Origin: Naumovozyma dairenensis CBS 421
Taxonomy: Eukaryota; Ascomycota; Saccharomycetes; Saccharomycetales; Saccharomycetaceae
Length of the DNA: 64,000 nt
Direction: 5' to 3'
Assembly (NCBI RefSeq): GCF_000227115.2
Contig: NC_016489.1
Location: forward strand, 620,001 to 684,000
Every line of letters starts with the position of its first letter. Position 1 is the first letter of the stretch. The translations under genes and the position numbers were made by a program. Shown piece by piece: positions 36,997 to 47,903 of this stretch. A model generated the notes under the pieces. That model did no database searches. It was not told where the DNA came from and was given only the letters and a program-made list of their open reading frames with translations.

Positions 36997-37435
36997 CACA
37001 CAAGTTTTTTAAATATATTTATATTTATATTTATATTTATATTTATATTTATATTATATTATATTATATTATATTATATTATATTATATTATATTGTTTA
37101 AAGAAATAAATATTTACCATCTCTCTCTCTCTCTCATTCTATCTTGTGTCTTTTCTCTTGATTTAAATTATAAAAGTTAATGATTAATTAAATATTCGAT
37201 CAAAAATGATTGAACATGAAAACACGAAAACGCGAAACTTGTTTTTACAATATTGGAAAATTTCTAGTAATGGGACATCTTCAAATCCAATGGGATCTTG
37301 CTTCATCTATTTTAATGATACATGAATAATATAACATTCAATTCACATTTTAATTGAGTTTTGAAACTAGATAAAAGTTTATTCAAAATATCAATTCATA
37401 GTTAAACAAACAACAAACCAGAAAGAGAAAATTCA
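36997..37435. other. Intergenic PCM1/HAT2 with microsatellite
   Basis: There is no gene. From 37012 to about 37095 the sequence is a compound TATATT/ATATT microsatellite directly in the PCM1 3' region, followed by a CT run near 37120-37135. The HAT2 leader occupies the right end. Confidence 0.7.
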
Positions 37436-38752
37436 ATGGATCAAGCAAATGCAAAACTACTTGAAAAACTGGCCGCTGACCCATCCATGCTAGCACAACT
37501 AACAAATCAAGAGGAAACTGGTAATGGTGATGAAAATAAAGAACTAACCATAGATGAAGAATATGATCTATGGAAATCAAACGTACCATTAATGTACGAT
37601 TTCGTTAGTGAAACAAAATTGACTTGGCCAACTTTAACTGTGGAATGGTTACCATCATCACATTCATCTACTCCCGTTTCAAATAGACAAGAACTTATCT
37701 TGGGGACTCATACTTCTGGTGAAGAAGATAATTATTTGAAAATTGCAGCCATTGATTTACCAGATGAAGTAGTGCAACCTTCCACAAATTCCCTGAAAGC
37801 TCAACGTGAAGATGATGAAGATGAAGATGATCAGAAACAAAAACCTCGTTCTAATATCAAGATTGTTAAAAAGTTCAAACATGAAGAGGAAATTACAAGA
37901 GCTCGTTTCATGCCTCAAAATACTGACATAATTGCAACAATTAATGGATCAGGTACAGTATTTATATATAACCAATCTAATGATAAACAATCAGCACTAA
38001 TATCAACATTGAGATTCCATAAGGAAAATGGGTACGGCCTTTCATTTAATCCAAACGATAAAGGGAAGTTATTAAGTGGATCAGATGATGGAACCATCGC
38101 TCTTTGGGATATTCAAGAAAATTCCACATTAGCAAAAAAACCACTGAAAATATGGGATTCTGTTCATAATGATATCGTCAATGATTGTAAATGGAATGAA
38201 TTCAATTCAAACGTATTTGCTTCTGTCTCTGAAGATTCAACTTTACAGTTACATGATCAAAGGGAACAGAACACCATAATTAATTCAATTAAAACAACAG
38301 ATCCTTTCAATACATTGGCATTTAGTAAACATTCTCAATATTTAATGGCTGCTGCTGGTACAGATTCACTAGTGTATCTTTATGATTCTAGAAATTTATC
38401 TGTTCCTTTATATTCTATGAACGGCCATGAAGATTCAATAACTAATTTGGAATTCTCTCCTCATACTGATGGTGTTTTAATTTCAAGCGGTAATGATAGA
38501 AGAGTCATTATGTGGGATATTAATGATATCGGTGCTGAACAAATTCCTGATGATGCAGAAGATGGTGCTCCAGAAGTTATAATGATCCATGCAGGTCATA
38601 GAAGTGCCGTTAATGATTTCTCCATCAATCCAAATATTCCTTGGTTAATGGCAAGTGCTGAAGAGGAAAACATCATTCAAGTTTGGAAATGTTCACATAA
38701 ATTACCAATAGTAGGTGGAACTCCAGAAGTGAGCGTCTCAATACTTGAATAG
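37436..38752 (+). CDS. HAT2: Histone acetyltransferase B WD40 subunit Hat2 (RbAp46/48-like)
   Basis: Hat2 binds histone H4 and stimulates Hat1, which acetylates new H4 before its deposition. The RbAp48-type N-terminus (DEEYDLWKSNVPLMYDFVSETKLTWPTLTVEW) is conserved, followed by seven WD40 repeats (for example SGSDDGTIALWDI, SVSEDSTLQLHD, GHEDSITNLEFSP and ASAEEENIIQVWK). The 438 residues compare with 401 in S. cerevisiae; the N-terminus is longer by about 30 and an acidic loop (EDDEDEDDQ) is inserted. Position between PCM1 and POL5 matches YEL056W. Confidence 0.95.
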   Translation: MDQANAKLLEKLAADPSMLAQLTNQEETGNGDENKELTIDEEYDLWKSNVPLMYDFVSETKLTWPTLTVEWLPSSHSSTPVSNRQELILGTHTSGEEDNYLKIAAIDLPDEVVQPSTNSLKAQREDDEDEDDQKQKPRSNIKIVKKFKHEEEITRARFMPQNTDIIATINGSGTVFIYNQSNDKQSALISTLRFHKENGYGLSFNPNDKGKLLSGSDDGTIALWDIQENSTLAKKPLKIWDSVHNDIVNDCKWNEFNSNVFASVSEDSTLQLHDQREQNTIINSIKTTDPFNTLAFSKHSQYLMAAAGTDSLVYLYDSRNLSVPLYSMNGHEDSITNLEFSPHTDGVLISSGNDRRVIMWDINDIGAEQIPDDAEDGAPEVIMIHAGHRSAVNDFSINPNIPWLMASAEEENIIQVWKCSHKLPIVGGTPEVSVSILE

Positions 38753-38929
38753 ATGACCCTCAAAATTATGTAAATTTTATAACGTTCTACCATGTCATAT
38801 CATCTTAGTAAATAAATGTTAATTATTTTTTTATGTTACACAATATGCAAAAAATTCTATATATATATATAGGTAGAATATAGACGTTTATGGTATTTAA
38901 TTCAAGCAAAGTAAAATTTTTATTTTTCA

Positions 38930-41900
38930 CTAGGGTATTTGTCTTTGCGATGATAACCAATTGTAGAAATCAGTGAAAGTATTGATGCCAAATTTACCCT
39001 TAGACATTACCCAACTCTTAGTCGTTTCACCATATAAATCAATCAATTTTCCATATGCAATTTCTTTATCATTCGATTCAACGTGAACAAGAATTTTCCC
39101 CAGGAAGATTGAGAATGTGGAACATAATGAATAATATAGGCTTGGGAATTGGCCGGCTTTAGAGGTTAATAAACTTTCATGCGTCCTTTGTAACAGTTCC
39201 ATGACTCTATCATCATCAGCATTCAACGATTCAATTTGAAAATTAGAGCTTTTTATCTTAAACAATTTGGTTTTCACTAATTTGACAACTTTATCTGCGA
39301 GAGATTTATCTAAAGTTTGTTTCACACATTTAATCATAGGTTCAATGAAAAGTAATAAATTTCCGAATTTCTCACCATTTTCAGTAGTCAAGGTTAAACC
39401 TTCAACATATTTCATATATATCATAAGCATATCGATGACTCTATGTTTAAAGGCAATGACATTTTCACGAGATTCCTTTACTTCAATCTTTCTTTGATTA
39501 CCCGTAGAGATATTAGACAATGCTTCCTTTCTACGCTTAAATATTTCAGACAATTGGTCATCTAATTCCATCATTTTTTCATCATCCATTGATTCTTCAT
39601 CACTCTCGTCATCATCGTCATCATTTATGGAATTATCAAGATCATTATCGGACATATTTTCAAGTTTCGCCAGGTCAACTTCTCCCTTTTCATTAACAAT
39701 ATTTTCTGGTAAATTTAAAGCTTTCGCTAAAGCACTAGTTGCCTCCTTGTCTATATTAGCAATGTCACCATTTTCAATAACATTGTCGTTATCATCACTA
39801 TCTGAGTCAGAACTGGAACCAGAGTCAGATTCGGAATTTGAAGAATTAATATCATCATTTTCCTCCTCATCCTCGTTGCCCTCTCCTTCTTCTTGGTCGT
39901 CATCTTCTTCATATTCATCAGCACCCTCGAATAAATGAGCAAACCCTTGTTTATTTTCTCTTACAGGCAATACAGCTAATAAAACATTCAATTCATTTTT
40001 ACCAATATCACTTATAAAATGTTCCCATACAGATAAACTTAATTTTCTTAAGATAGCTTTCTTTTGTGCTAATAAAGACAATAAAATTTCAGTTATACCC
40101 ACTAGAGAAGTGGATTCCTCTTGTTTGCTATTGCTGTAGAATTCGACCAACTCTTCAATGGTGGATAATGATTCTGTATCACCGGAAAATAATTGTAAGA
40201 TACACATTGAGAGTAATAATTCTAAACCTTTTGACTGTTGTGTCATTTCGTCAGTGTTTGTCATCGAGATTTCATTTAGCACTTTTAATCCATTGTTTTT
40301 TATAGTTTCTAGATCGGCATCTAATTTGTTTACTAATTCTTGGTTTCCTGATTTTTCTAGTTCAAGAATTAATTGAAGGGTATAATAGTGCCAAGAATGG
40401 GCTGCGTTTGAGGATTTTGGTGATGAGGTGGCACCGGTTAATTCAGAAAGGATTGAATATAGTCTTTCTTTAGCTAGTTCATTTAGTGCCTCATTATCCT
40501 TGCTGAAAAATGCCAATTTTACTAAGGGATTCAATAAAGGTTCGACTACGGAGTCATAGTCGAATTCAGATTTATGGCTACGAACAACATGTAAGATTGT
40601 ATCTAATGCAAATTGATTAACTATAGTAATTTCCTTTTCTGTACTCATAGCGTTAATTTGTGAAATGAATAACTTAATTAATTGTCTTAGTGTGCTGGAA
40701 CTTAAATGTTTAATAGAGATCAACTTGGACACTGTTTTAGATTTCGTTAATTTATCAAAATTAATAGAACCCCCAACATTGGTGTTAAATAATAGTGCAT
40801 CTAAACATGGAATTAATTTATTTGATGGATCATCTTCACAGACTTTAACAATTGTATCTATGGCAATTTGAGACATTTTATGAAGAAGACGTTTGTTATC
40901 ACTTGATTGGTTAATTAAGGATCTCATAAAATTTCTAGTGAAGCAAGTAGATATGAGTTTAGCATTATTTTTGCCAATGGATTGGATTGTCTTTTGGAAG
41001 ATTAAAAACCCTAAATATTTCCTTTCGCTTGAAGCTTTTTCATTAAAAAATGATTCATCAATAGCCATTTGCCAAAATTCTGGGAATCTAATAAATTCGT
41101 TTGAATCTTGATTCTTCTTTATCTTTTTCCTCTTTTTAGAGATATGTTTATCGTCGCTGTTCGTATCTTCTTCAGTGGTAGTAGTGGTTAAGATAGGGAG
41201 TAAAATATCCCATACAAAATGTAATCTTGGAGCCCAGTTTGCTGGCGGTTGCTTATTATTCTTCGTAGGTGGTTTTTCGTGGTCTTGAAATTCAGTAACA
41301 TTTGAATCACGCAATATGTTGGTCAATGCAGGAAGGTTACCTCTAGCTAATGGATTATTAGATTTCCAATGAGAGTTAGACAATTGGATATCTGATAGTG
41401 TTTTCTCTAATTGTTTCTTGTTAGCACTACGGTAAATAATTAGAAGATAAATGGCTAAACCCTCTTTCGAGAGAGTCAATTCATATTTATCTAAAAGAGT
41501 CAACACTAATTGGTAGAATTCGATATCAGCGTAAGGTAATAATTTTTCAATAGTTTGATAGAGCGTAAAGAAGCAAGATTCTCTTATCCAATTCTTTTTG
41601 GAACCTAATGTGAATAATTCATCAACGTACCTTATAAATAATGAAGAATCAATTTTTTTTTTATCTTCGCTTAGAAAAATAGTGGAGAATAAAGGTTCAT
41701 TTAATAAAGCTTGTAATGCAAATAATTTACCAAATAATATACCACGTTCATCTCTTCCCTTCTTCTTTTTCAAAGCAGTTTTATTTTCTGTAGCAACAGT
41801 GTTGGAATCGATTGGTAACGTTTTAGACAATAAATCAAGGAATTCATTAATGGATTGTACACCTTGTGGGGCATTATCTCCCATTCCTAACGCTAGATTA

Positions 41901-42121
41901 ATGGCCTCAGTTAAACATAATGAAAATCCAAGACGTGCACTATTTCTATCTGAAGCCAAACCTTTAATCAATCTGTTTAATACGTACGTCCATTCTTCAA
42001 TATCGTCAGGCACATTTAATTGTGATAATTCTTTAATCAATGACACGGCTGATTGTAAACGTTCTTCTTCTAAATCGGATGCTAACTTATAGAATAAGTC
42101 TCTATTCACTTTACCAGCCAT
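38930..42121 (-). CDS. POL5: Nucleolar rDNA-binding protein Pol5 (Mybbp1a-like)
   Basis: Pol5 is a nucleolar protein with a DNA polymerase V/Mybbp1a domain, needed for rRNA synthesis and ribosome assembly despite its name. The start MAGKVNRDLFYKLASDLEEERLQ and the following VPDDIEEWTYVLNRLIKGLASDRNSARLGFSLCL are highly conserved. The body is a long helical repeat array. A strongly acidic Asp/Glu/Ser tract lies around residues 740-860. The protein has 1063 residues; S. cerevisiae has 1022. The start is ATG 42121; upstream codons in frame begin only with GTG. It is convergent with HAT2, as in S. cerevisiae (YEL055C). Confidence 0.96.
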   Translation of the reverse strand: MAGKVNRDLFYKLASDLEEERLQSAVSLIKELSQLNVPDDIEEWTYVLNRLIKGLASDRNSARLGFSLCLTEAINLALGMGDNAPQGVQSINEFLDLLSKTLPIDSNTVATENKTALKKKKGRDERGILFGKLFALQALLNEPLFSTIFLSEDKKKIDSSLFIRYVDELFTLGSKKNWIRESCFFTLYQTIEKLLPYADIEFYQLVLTLLDKYELTLSKEGLAIYLLIIYRSANKKQLEKTLSDIQLSNSHWKSNNPLARGNLPALTNILRDSNVTEFQDHEKPPTKNNKQPPANWAPRLHFVWDILLPILTTTTTEEDTNSDDKHISKKRKKIKKNQDSNEFIRFPEFWQMAIDESFFNEKASSERKYLGFLIFQKTIQSIGKNNAKLISTCFTRNFMRSLINQSSDNKRLLHKMSQIAIDTIVKVCEDDPSNKLIPCLDALLFNTNVGGSINFDKLTKSKTVSKLISIKHLSSSTLRQLIKLFISQINAMSTEKEITIVNQFALDTILHVVRSHKSEFDYDSVVEPLLNPLVKLAFFSKDNEALNELAKERLYSILSELTGATSSPKSSNAAHSWHYYTLQLILELEKSGNQELVNKLDADLETIKNNGLKVLNEISMTNTDEMTQQSKGLELLLSMCILQLFSGDTESLSTIEELVEFYSNSKQEESTSLVGITEILLSLLAQKKAILRKLSLSVWEHFISDIGKNELNVLLAVLPVRENKQGFAHLFEGADEYEEDDDQEEGEGNEDEEENDDINSSNSESDSGSSSDSDSDDNDNVIENGDIANIDKEATSALAKALNLPENIVNEKGEVDLAKLENMSDNDLDNSINDDDDDESDEESMDDEKMMELDDQLSEIFKRRKEALSNISTGNQRKIEVKESRENVIAFKHRVIDMLMIYMKYVEGLTLTTENGEKFGNLLLFIEPMIKCVKQTLDKSLADKVVKLVKTKLFKIKSSNFQIESLNADDDRVMELLQRTHESLLTSKAGQFPSLYYSLCSTFSIFLGKILVHVESNDKEIAYGKLIDLYGETTKSWVMSKGKFGINTFTDFYNWLSSQRQIP

Positions 42122-43058
42122 GATGTTTTTCACGATGGTTGCTTTTAATGATTAGAAGTGAGAAGTGCAAATAAAGAAGGATGGCTAAAGTATAAATACT
42201 TGGTGTACTAGATCTGGTTATAGCGGATTTGTCTTCCGAGTATTTCACATATAATTATGAAGATTTTTTTCATTTTACATAATCGCATCGAAAATATTGT
42301 TGATATTTTTTTATTTCTCGAAAGCGAGGGCATTAGGCGGGGTAATAAGATTTCTTGATGATGACACATTACCATTAAATACAAATATTTAATATAGCAT
42401 TAGTTATTAATTATCATATTGTTAGCTCTTGAAAACAGTTAGGGTCAATATTGTCATGTTTTGGGAAGTCCTTTTTTTCTTTTTCACCTTTATCAAAACG
42501 TTAAGTCGAACGGGATCATGCCGTTTTTTGGTAACGACATAAGATAATATAAGATGAATTTAAGCAAGATACAGACTGAAAGACAAATTATCCAGATTGT
42601 CGATAATAGATTAACCTTCCTTATTAGTATCTCCATGATTTCCTTATTTTATAGCTGTTAAACAAATATTATTACTAGAGTACATAGGGAGCTTTTATCT
42701 ATAAAACGTAGAGGAATGCGGCTATTTTCAGAAGCGAAAAATACAAAGTGAGATATGATATCACTCCAAGATTTTGATCAAAAAGGAAATACTTCCTAGA
42801 CGAAATATCAAAAGCAAAGTACATGCTGGTATCAGAACAACATGTCAGTGGTTGTGAATTACGTACTTTTTAGAGAAGGTACCTGGTCGAAGTATGGCGT
42901 AAAAGAAGTTTTTTTTAAGAGTCCTTTAAGTGTGCTCTTGAAAAAATGCAAAAGTCCAAAAAGGAAACAGAGATAGCAAGACGATTGTAGAAACAATACA
43001 GATATACGTACTATTCTATTCATTACAAAATAGGCTATAAATACAGAGCAAAAAATAA
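42122..43058. other. Intergenic POL5 / tRNA-Leu
   Basis: This 937-bp stretch contains the POL5 promoter and no convincing ORF. No LTR or transposon remnant was recognised next to the tRNA gene. Confidence 0.5.
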
Positions 43059-43142
43059 TGAAGGATGCGAGGTTCGAACTCGCGCGGACAACCGTCCAAC
43101 AGATCTTAAGTCTGCCGCCTTAGACCACTCGGCCAACCCTCC
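43059..43142 (-). tRNA. tRNA-Leu (anticodon UAA)
   Basis: On the minus strand the gene begins GGAGGGTTGGCCGAGTGG and ends in CGCATCCTTC with discriminator A. The anticodon loop reads ACTTAAGAT with anticodon TAA. The T-loop is GTTCGAAC. A long variable arm (GTTGGACGGTTGTCC region) marks a class II leucine tRNA. The length is 84 nt with no intron. A run of six T follows on the minus strand (about 43050-43055), giving a Pol III terminator. Confidence 0.97.
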
Positions 43143-43756
43143 ATTTGATTTATATTTTTTAATTTTTAGCACACCTTCAGATTGGAAAGAAAAACGCGCG
43201 TGCCGAAACAATAATGTCTAAATGTCTTCAATCGATATGCCTTATTATTCCTTAGAATTTACGTAAAATTACTTAGTATTGGATTCAATTCATAGAAGGA
43301 AAAAGCAAGGAAGAAAGGAAAGAAGAAGAAAAGAAAATGGTACCATTTTATTAGTATCTTTGATATCAAAAAATTCTCAATTTGAAGAAAATAGTAATTA
43401 TCAGATGTTTTTATGCATATATACTATTTTAGGAAGTGACTGATGACCCATTTGCATTCTTTAGGGATCTATTTTCATTTTAACCCTAAGTAATATGTCA
43501 TCACTCTCTAGGTATCTATAATAGAAGGATTATATTTTTTGGATAGTTTCTTGGTTAGAGAATATATCAACATAAAAAAATATTGACATAGAAGAAAGGA
43601 TGGGGGGGGGGGGAACCGGTGATTAGGCTTCAAGCAGTGCTGATAATTTCTTTAGAGTTGTACCATTCATGCCGCAAAATTTCGCAGAAACTAGTATGAT
43701 GGTTATTGCCCCGTCATACTACGCATTATTCGAATCCTTTAACGAGTTGATGAACA
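43143..43756. other. Intergenic upstream of tRNA-Leu
   Basis: No gene is seen. A 12-G homopolymer (43602-43613) stands out in this AT-rich sequence. Nothing resembles a Ty long terminal repeat. Confidence 0.5.
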
Positions 43757-44277
43757 TCAAACGAATTTTGAATAAAATGTTTGTTGTAGTTTATTAAATT
43801 CTTTATAATTTGGTAGGATCAATTTGTCTTGTTGTTGAATTAAGAAATTTAATTGAGAAATAATGGGGAAATTATTTGATAAAAAAAATGTTCTTGCCAT
43901 ATAATTGAAATTATTAATTAAATTTTGAAAATCTTTTACTTCATCATCATTATTATCTGCTGCTGTTGTTGTTGTTGGAGATAATTTTATTGGAGATTGT
44001 GGATAATTTAATGGAACGTTCATAATAAATTTAATATTCGATTTCCCCAAGACTTTATTTGAGTTATTGAAAGTGATACCATATGAAGTGACAAATTTCC
44101 CCTTTTTAAATAATTTGAAATGGTGTGGACCCAATAATGTTTCACATTGTTGTATTTCTTCATTTCTTTGTTTCAAATTCGTTTGAATTTGCACTTGATC
44201 TGTGGATTTTGGCTTATTATCAATAGTATAATCTGTTTTTTTGTCTTCATTTCTAGTTCTGTTCCTATTCTTTCTTC

Positions 44278-44308
<31 letters not shown>

Positions 44309-44623
44309 ACTGTTATTTTTCGGTTTGGCAGTGCGATCTACTATTTGACTATCACTCTTCGTACTATTAGGGTTGGTGCCTGAGTTTGTACGATGTATAG
44401 GTTGAGCCTCATTTGTCTTATCTTTATTCTTGTTATTGTTATTGTTATTGTTAATTCTTCTTCTTCTGCTTCTAGGCTTCTTCTTCAAGTGCGAATCTGA
44501 CGGTATATTGGTTGTTGGAGCAGGTTCAGAGACAGGCCTTGAGGCAGATCCTGATCCAGATACCGGAATGTTGTTGTTACCATTATTGGAGCGAGCGTTG
44601 CTGTTTGTATTATGATCATCCAT
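43757..44623 (-). CDS. Unidentified Asn-rich basic protein with a conserved-looking C-terminal domain
   Basis: I do not recognise this 288-residue protein. The N-terminal 150 residues are low complexity: Asn runs mixed with basic stretches (KKKPRSRRRR, RRKNRNRTR). The last 130 residues look folded: an amphipathic start (LKQRNEEIQQCETLLG), then LFKKGKFVTSYGITFNNSN, then KFIMNVPLNYPQSPIKL, which resembles the strand-plus-YPxxPP pattern of RWD/UBC-like folds, then a helical end. That comparison is a guess from motif shape. The start is ATG 44623; the frame extends ten codons further only through TTG. It is divergent from ACO2. Basic low complexity plus a small domain would fit an RNA-associated protein, without proof. 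Confidence 0.6.
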
Positions 44624-45509
44624 AGTTGAATCAATGTAGCGTGTGATCTTCAATAGTTAGTTCTGTGAGTGACTATGTATAAGAAAAAATAGCTAGACAA
44701 CAATTTCAATTGACACTTTTTGTTCTTCCCTTCATTATCCAAATGTTCCTCATGTAAATAATTTTTCACTCTTCGGAGCGCTATTCGAAGCGCTATTCGA
44801 AACTCAATTGCGGACTCTAATGCCTGTTTTTATAACAACTAGAGTATCCGTGACTAGATCATGGGTATACAGAACAACAGAGGAGGGTAATACCCCAGAA
44901 ACGTTTCCTTTTCGCGATGGGATAAATTCCCCGAGGAAAAAACAGAGAAATACAAATACACACAATAAGGAATCCCCCTCTTCATACGTACAGAAAAAGA
45001 GTCAACTGAACTGAACTGAACTGAACTGAACGCGCTTTTTTTCCACTGGGAAACTTCGCATACTTATTTACTTTACTTATGTAACACATACCCTACGTAC
45101 GTACACCACGTACCTACACGACGGCGGCAAAGTGAAAAATTTCCCTGGGAAAAAAACAAGCTGCACAGGGAATGGAAGAGACTCAGAGTCACTGTGAAAG
45201 CATTGCACAGAACACACAAACAATAACAAAAGAATCGATGAAAAATATCCTCGAGAACGTATTAGACAGGATTTGGTTACTAATACCCAACCCAGGTACC
45301 AAGTGCTCTTTTTTTAGCTTGGAATGCCTCGAGGGAAAAAAAATTTTCAATTAATAATGCTGATATTCAGATCAGATCTCAATACTATATATGTAACAGC
45401 TAATGAATAAATTGGCTTGAGGTATCCACCCATACTACAAGAAGATTTCTTGACTGTGCTGAAACGTCAAACAAACAAACATACATACATATTTACAAGC
45501 GCAACGACC
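44624..45509. promoter_or_regulatory. Upstream region of ACO2 and the Asn-rich gene
   Basis: This is an 886-bp divergent spacer. Visible structure: two tandem copies of AGCGCTATTCGA (about 44778-44801), a GAACT pentanucleotide array (45007-45030) and a CACGTACCTACACGACGG stretch near 45100. No convincing gene is present; the small ORFs at 44808 and 45172 have no recognisable content. Confidence 0.5.
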
Positions 45510-47903
45510 ATGCTTTCTAGAAACGCAAGGGTCGCGATCAGAAGATCCATGGCTACACATGCCACATCTCAAAAATTCTCATCAATAATACCAGAATCCT
45601 TAAGATCACGTACTCCACCATACGCGAAATTATTAGCAAACCTAGCCAAAGTGAAGCAATTAACAAACAATGCTCCATTAACATTAGCTGAAAAAATCCT
45701 ATATTCACATTTATGTGACCCTGAAGAATCAATCACATCACCAAACTTGGCAGATTTGCGTGGTGCCAAATATTTAAAGCTAAACCCTGATCGTGTCGCT
45801 ATGCAAGATGCTTCAGCTCAAATGGCATTATTACAATTCATGACCACAGGTCTACCACAAACCTCAGTCCCCGCATCTATCCATTGTGATCATTTGATCG
45901 TCGGTAAAGACGGTGAGGCTAAAGATTTACCATCCTCCATTGAAAACAACAAAGAAGTCTTTGATTTCTTGGAAAGTTGTGGTAAGAAATACGGTATCCA
46001 ATTTTGGGGCCCAGGTTCAGGTATCATTCATCAAATTGTATTGGAAAACTTTTCTGCCCCTGGGTTAATGATGTTAGGTACTGATTCTCATACTCCTAAT
46101 GCAGGTGGGTTAGGTGCCATCGCTATCGGTGTCGGAGGTGCTGACGCTGTGGATGCATTGACTGCTACTCCATGGGAATTGAAAGCTCCAAAAATTCTGG
46201 GTGTACATTTAACTGGTAAGTTGAATGGTTGGTCCGCTCCAAAGGATGTTATCACCAAATTAGCAGGTATGTTAACCGTGAGAGGTGGTACTGGGTACAT
46301 TGTAGAATATTTCGGTGAAGGTGTCAAGAATTTATCTTGTACTGGTATGGCTACCATTTGTAATATGGGTGCTGAAATCGGTGCTACTACTTCCACTTTT
46401 CCATATCAAGAAGCTCATAAACGTTACTTGAATGCCACGGGAAGAGCTCCAGTTGCTCAAGCTGCTGACATCGCGCTAAATCAATACGGATTCTTGAAAG
46501 CTGATCCAGAAGCTCAATATGATAAAGTTATTGAATTAAATCTTTCTGAGTTGGAACCTCATGTTAATGGTCCTTATACTCCAGATTTATCTACACCAAT
46601 TTCAAAATATGCTGAAACAAGTTTGAAAGAAAATTGGCCACAAAAGATTTGTGTTGGTTTAATTGGGTCTTGCACAAATTCATCATATCAAGATATGAGT
46701 CGTGTCGTTGATTTAGTTACTCAAGCTGCTAAAGTTGGTTTGAAACCACGTATACCATTCTTTGTCACTCCAGGTTCTGAACAAATTAGAGCTACTCTAG
46801 AGAGAGATGGTATCATTAAGATTTTCAAAGATAATGGTGCTAAAGTTTTGGCAAACGCTTGTGGTCCATGTATTGGTCAATGGGATAGAGAAGATGTTCC
46901 AAAGGCAACTAATGAAATTAATTCCATTTTTACTTCATATAACAGAAATTTTAGAGCAAGAAATGATGGTAATAGAAATACAATGAACTTTTTGACTTCT
47001 CCAGAAATTGTTACCGCTATGATTTATTCAGGTAACGCTCAATTTAATCCAATGACTGATTCCATTAAATTAGATAACGGTGAATTGTTTAAATTCCAAC
47101 CTCCAACTGGTGAAGAATTACCATCAAAGGGATTCGAACATGGTAGAGATGAATTTTATCCCGAATTAGAACCAACTGCAAACGCAGATGTTGAAGTTAA
47201 AGTCTCTCCAATCTCTGATCGTTTACAATTGTTAGCTCCTTTTAAACCTTGGAATGGTAAAGAATTGAAGACTAACGTTCTATTAAAAGTCGAAGGAAAA
47301 TGTACCACTGATCATATCTCTGCCGCTGGTGTTTGGTTGAAATATAAAGGTCATTTAGAAAATATCTCTTACAATACTTTAATTGGCGCTCAAAACAAAG
47401 AAACTGGTGAAGTTAACAGAGCTTATGATATTGATGGTAAGGGTTATGATATCCCGGAATTAATGATTAAATGGAAAAACGAAGGTAAACCATGGACTGT
47501 CATTGCTGAACATAATTACGGTGAAGGTTCTGCTAGAGAACATGCTGCTTTATCTCCAAGATTCCTAGGTGGTGAAATCATTCTTGTTAAATCATTTGCT
47601 AGAATCCATGAAACTAATTTGAAGAAACAAGGTATGTTACCTCTAACTTTTGCTAATGAAGCTGATTACGATAAAGTTACTGCTGGGGATGTCTTGGAAA
47701 CTGTAGGTTTAATTGACTTAGTCGCTAAAGATGGTAACAATGGAGGTTTCTTAGACGTTAAAGTCACTAAACCATCAGGTGAATCATTCATAATTAAGAC
47801 TAAACATACTATGTCTAAGGATCAAATTAATTTCTTTAAAGCTGGTTCTGCTATCAACTATATCGGTAGTATACGAAGAGCTGAAAAGGCTGCTACTAAA
47901 TAA
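45510..47903 (+). CDS. ACO2: Mitochondrial aconitase-family dehydratase Aco2 (homocitrate dehydratase)
   Basis: Aco2 is the second mitochondrial aconitase of budding yeast and dehydrates homocitrate in lysine biosynthesis. The sequence follows S. cerevisiae Aco2 rather than Aco1: PPYAKLLANLAKVKQLTNN, NAPLTLAEKILYSHLCDPEES and the C-terminal SAINYIGSIRR are Aco2-specific. Fe-S ligands are in GSCTNSS and CGPCIGQW; active-site motifs include GTDSHTPNAGG and GEGSAREHAAL. The 797-residue protein starts with a basic Ser/Ala-rich presequence (MLSRNARVAIRRSMATHA). The start is ATG 45510; 31 further upstream codons exist only from a TTG. It is convergent with ECM25, as in S. cerevisiae (YJL200C/YJL201W). 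Confidence 0.95.
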   Translation: MLSRNARVAIRRSMATHATSQKFSSIIPESLRSRTPPYAKLLANLAKVKQLTNNAPLTLAEKILYSHLCDPEESITSPNLADLRGAKYLKLNPDRVAMQDASAQMALLQFMTTGLPQTSVPASIHCDHLIVGKDGEAKDLPSSIENNKEVFDFLESCGKKYGIQFWGPGSGIIHQIVLENFSAPGLMMLGTDSHTPNAGGLGAIAIGVGGADAVDALTATPWELKAPKILGVHLTGKLNGWSAPKDVITKLAGMLTVRGGTGYIVEYFGEGVKNLSCTGMATICNMGAEIGATTSTFPYQEAHKRYLNATGRAPVAQAADIALNQYGFLKADPEAQYDKVIELNLSELEPHVNGPYTPDLSTPISKYAETSLKENWPQKICVGLIGSCTNSSYQDMSRVVDLVTQAAKVGLKPRIPFFVTPGSEQIRATLERDGIIKIFKDNGAKVLANACGPCIGQWDREDVPKATNEINSIFTSYNRNFRARNDGNRNTMNFLTSPEIVTAMIYSGNAQFNPMTDSIKLDNGELFKFQPPTGEELPSKGFEHGRDEFYPELEPTANADVEVKVSPISDRLQLLAPFKPWNGKELKTNVLLKVEGKCTTDHISAAGVWLKYKGHLENISYNTLIGAQNKETGEVNRAYDIDGKGYDIPELMIKWKNEGKPWTVIAEHNYGEGSAREHAALSPRFLGGEIILVKSFARIHETNLKKQGMLPLTFANEADYDKVTAGDVLETVGLIDLVAKDGNNGGFLDVKVTKPSGESFIIKTKHTMSKDQINFFKAGSAINYIGSIRRAEKAATK

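Noticed and set aside
41598..42092. 164-codon ORF antisense to POL5
   Set aside because: It lies entirely within the conserved POL5 N-terminal coding region.
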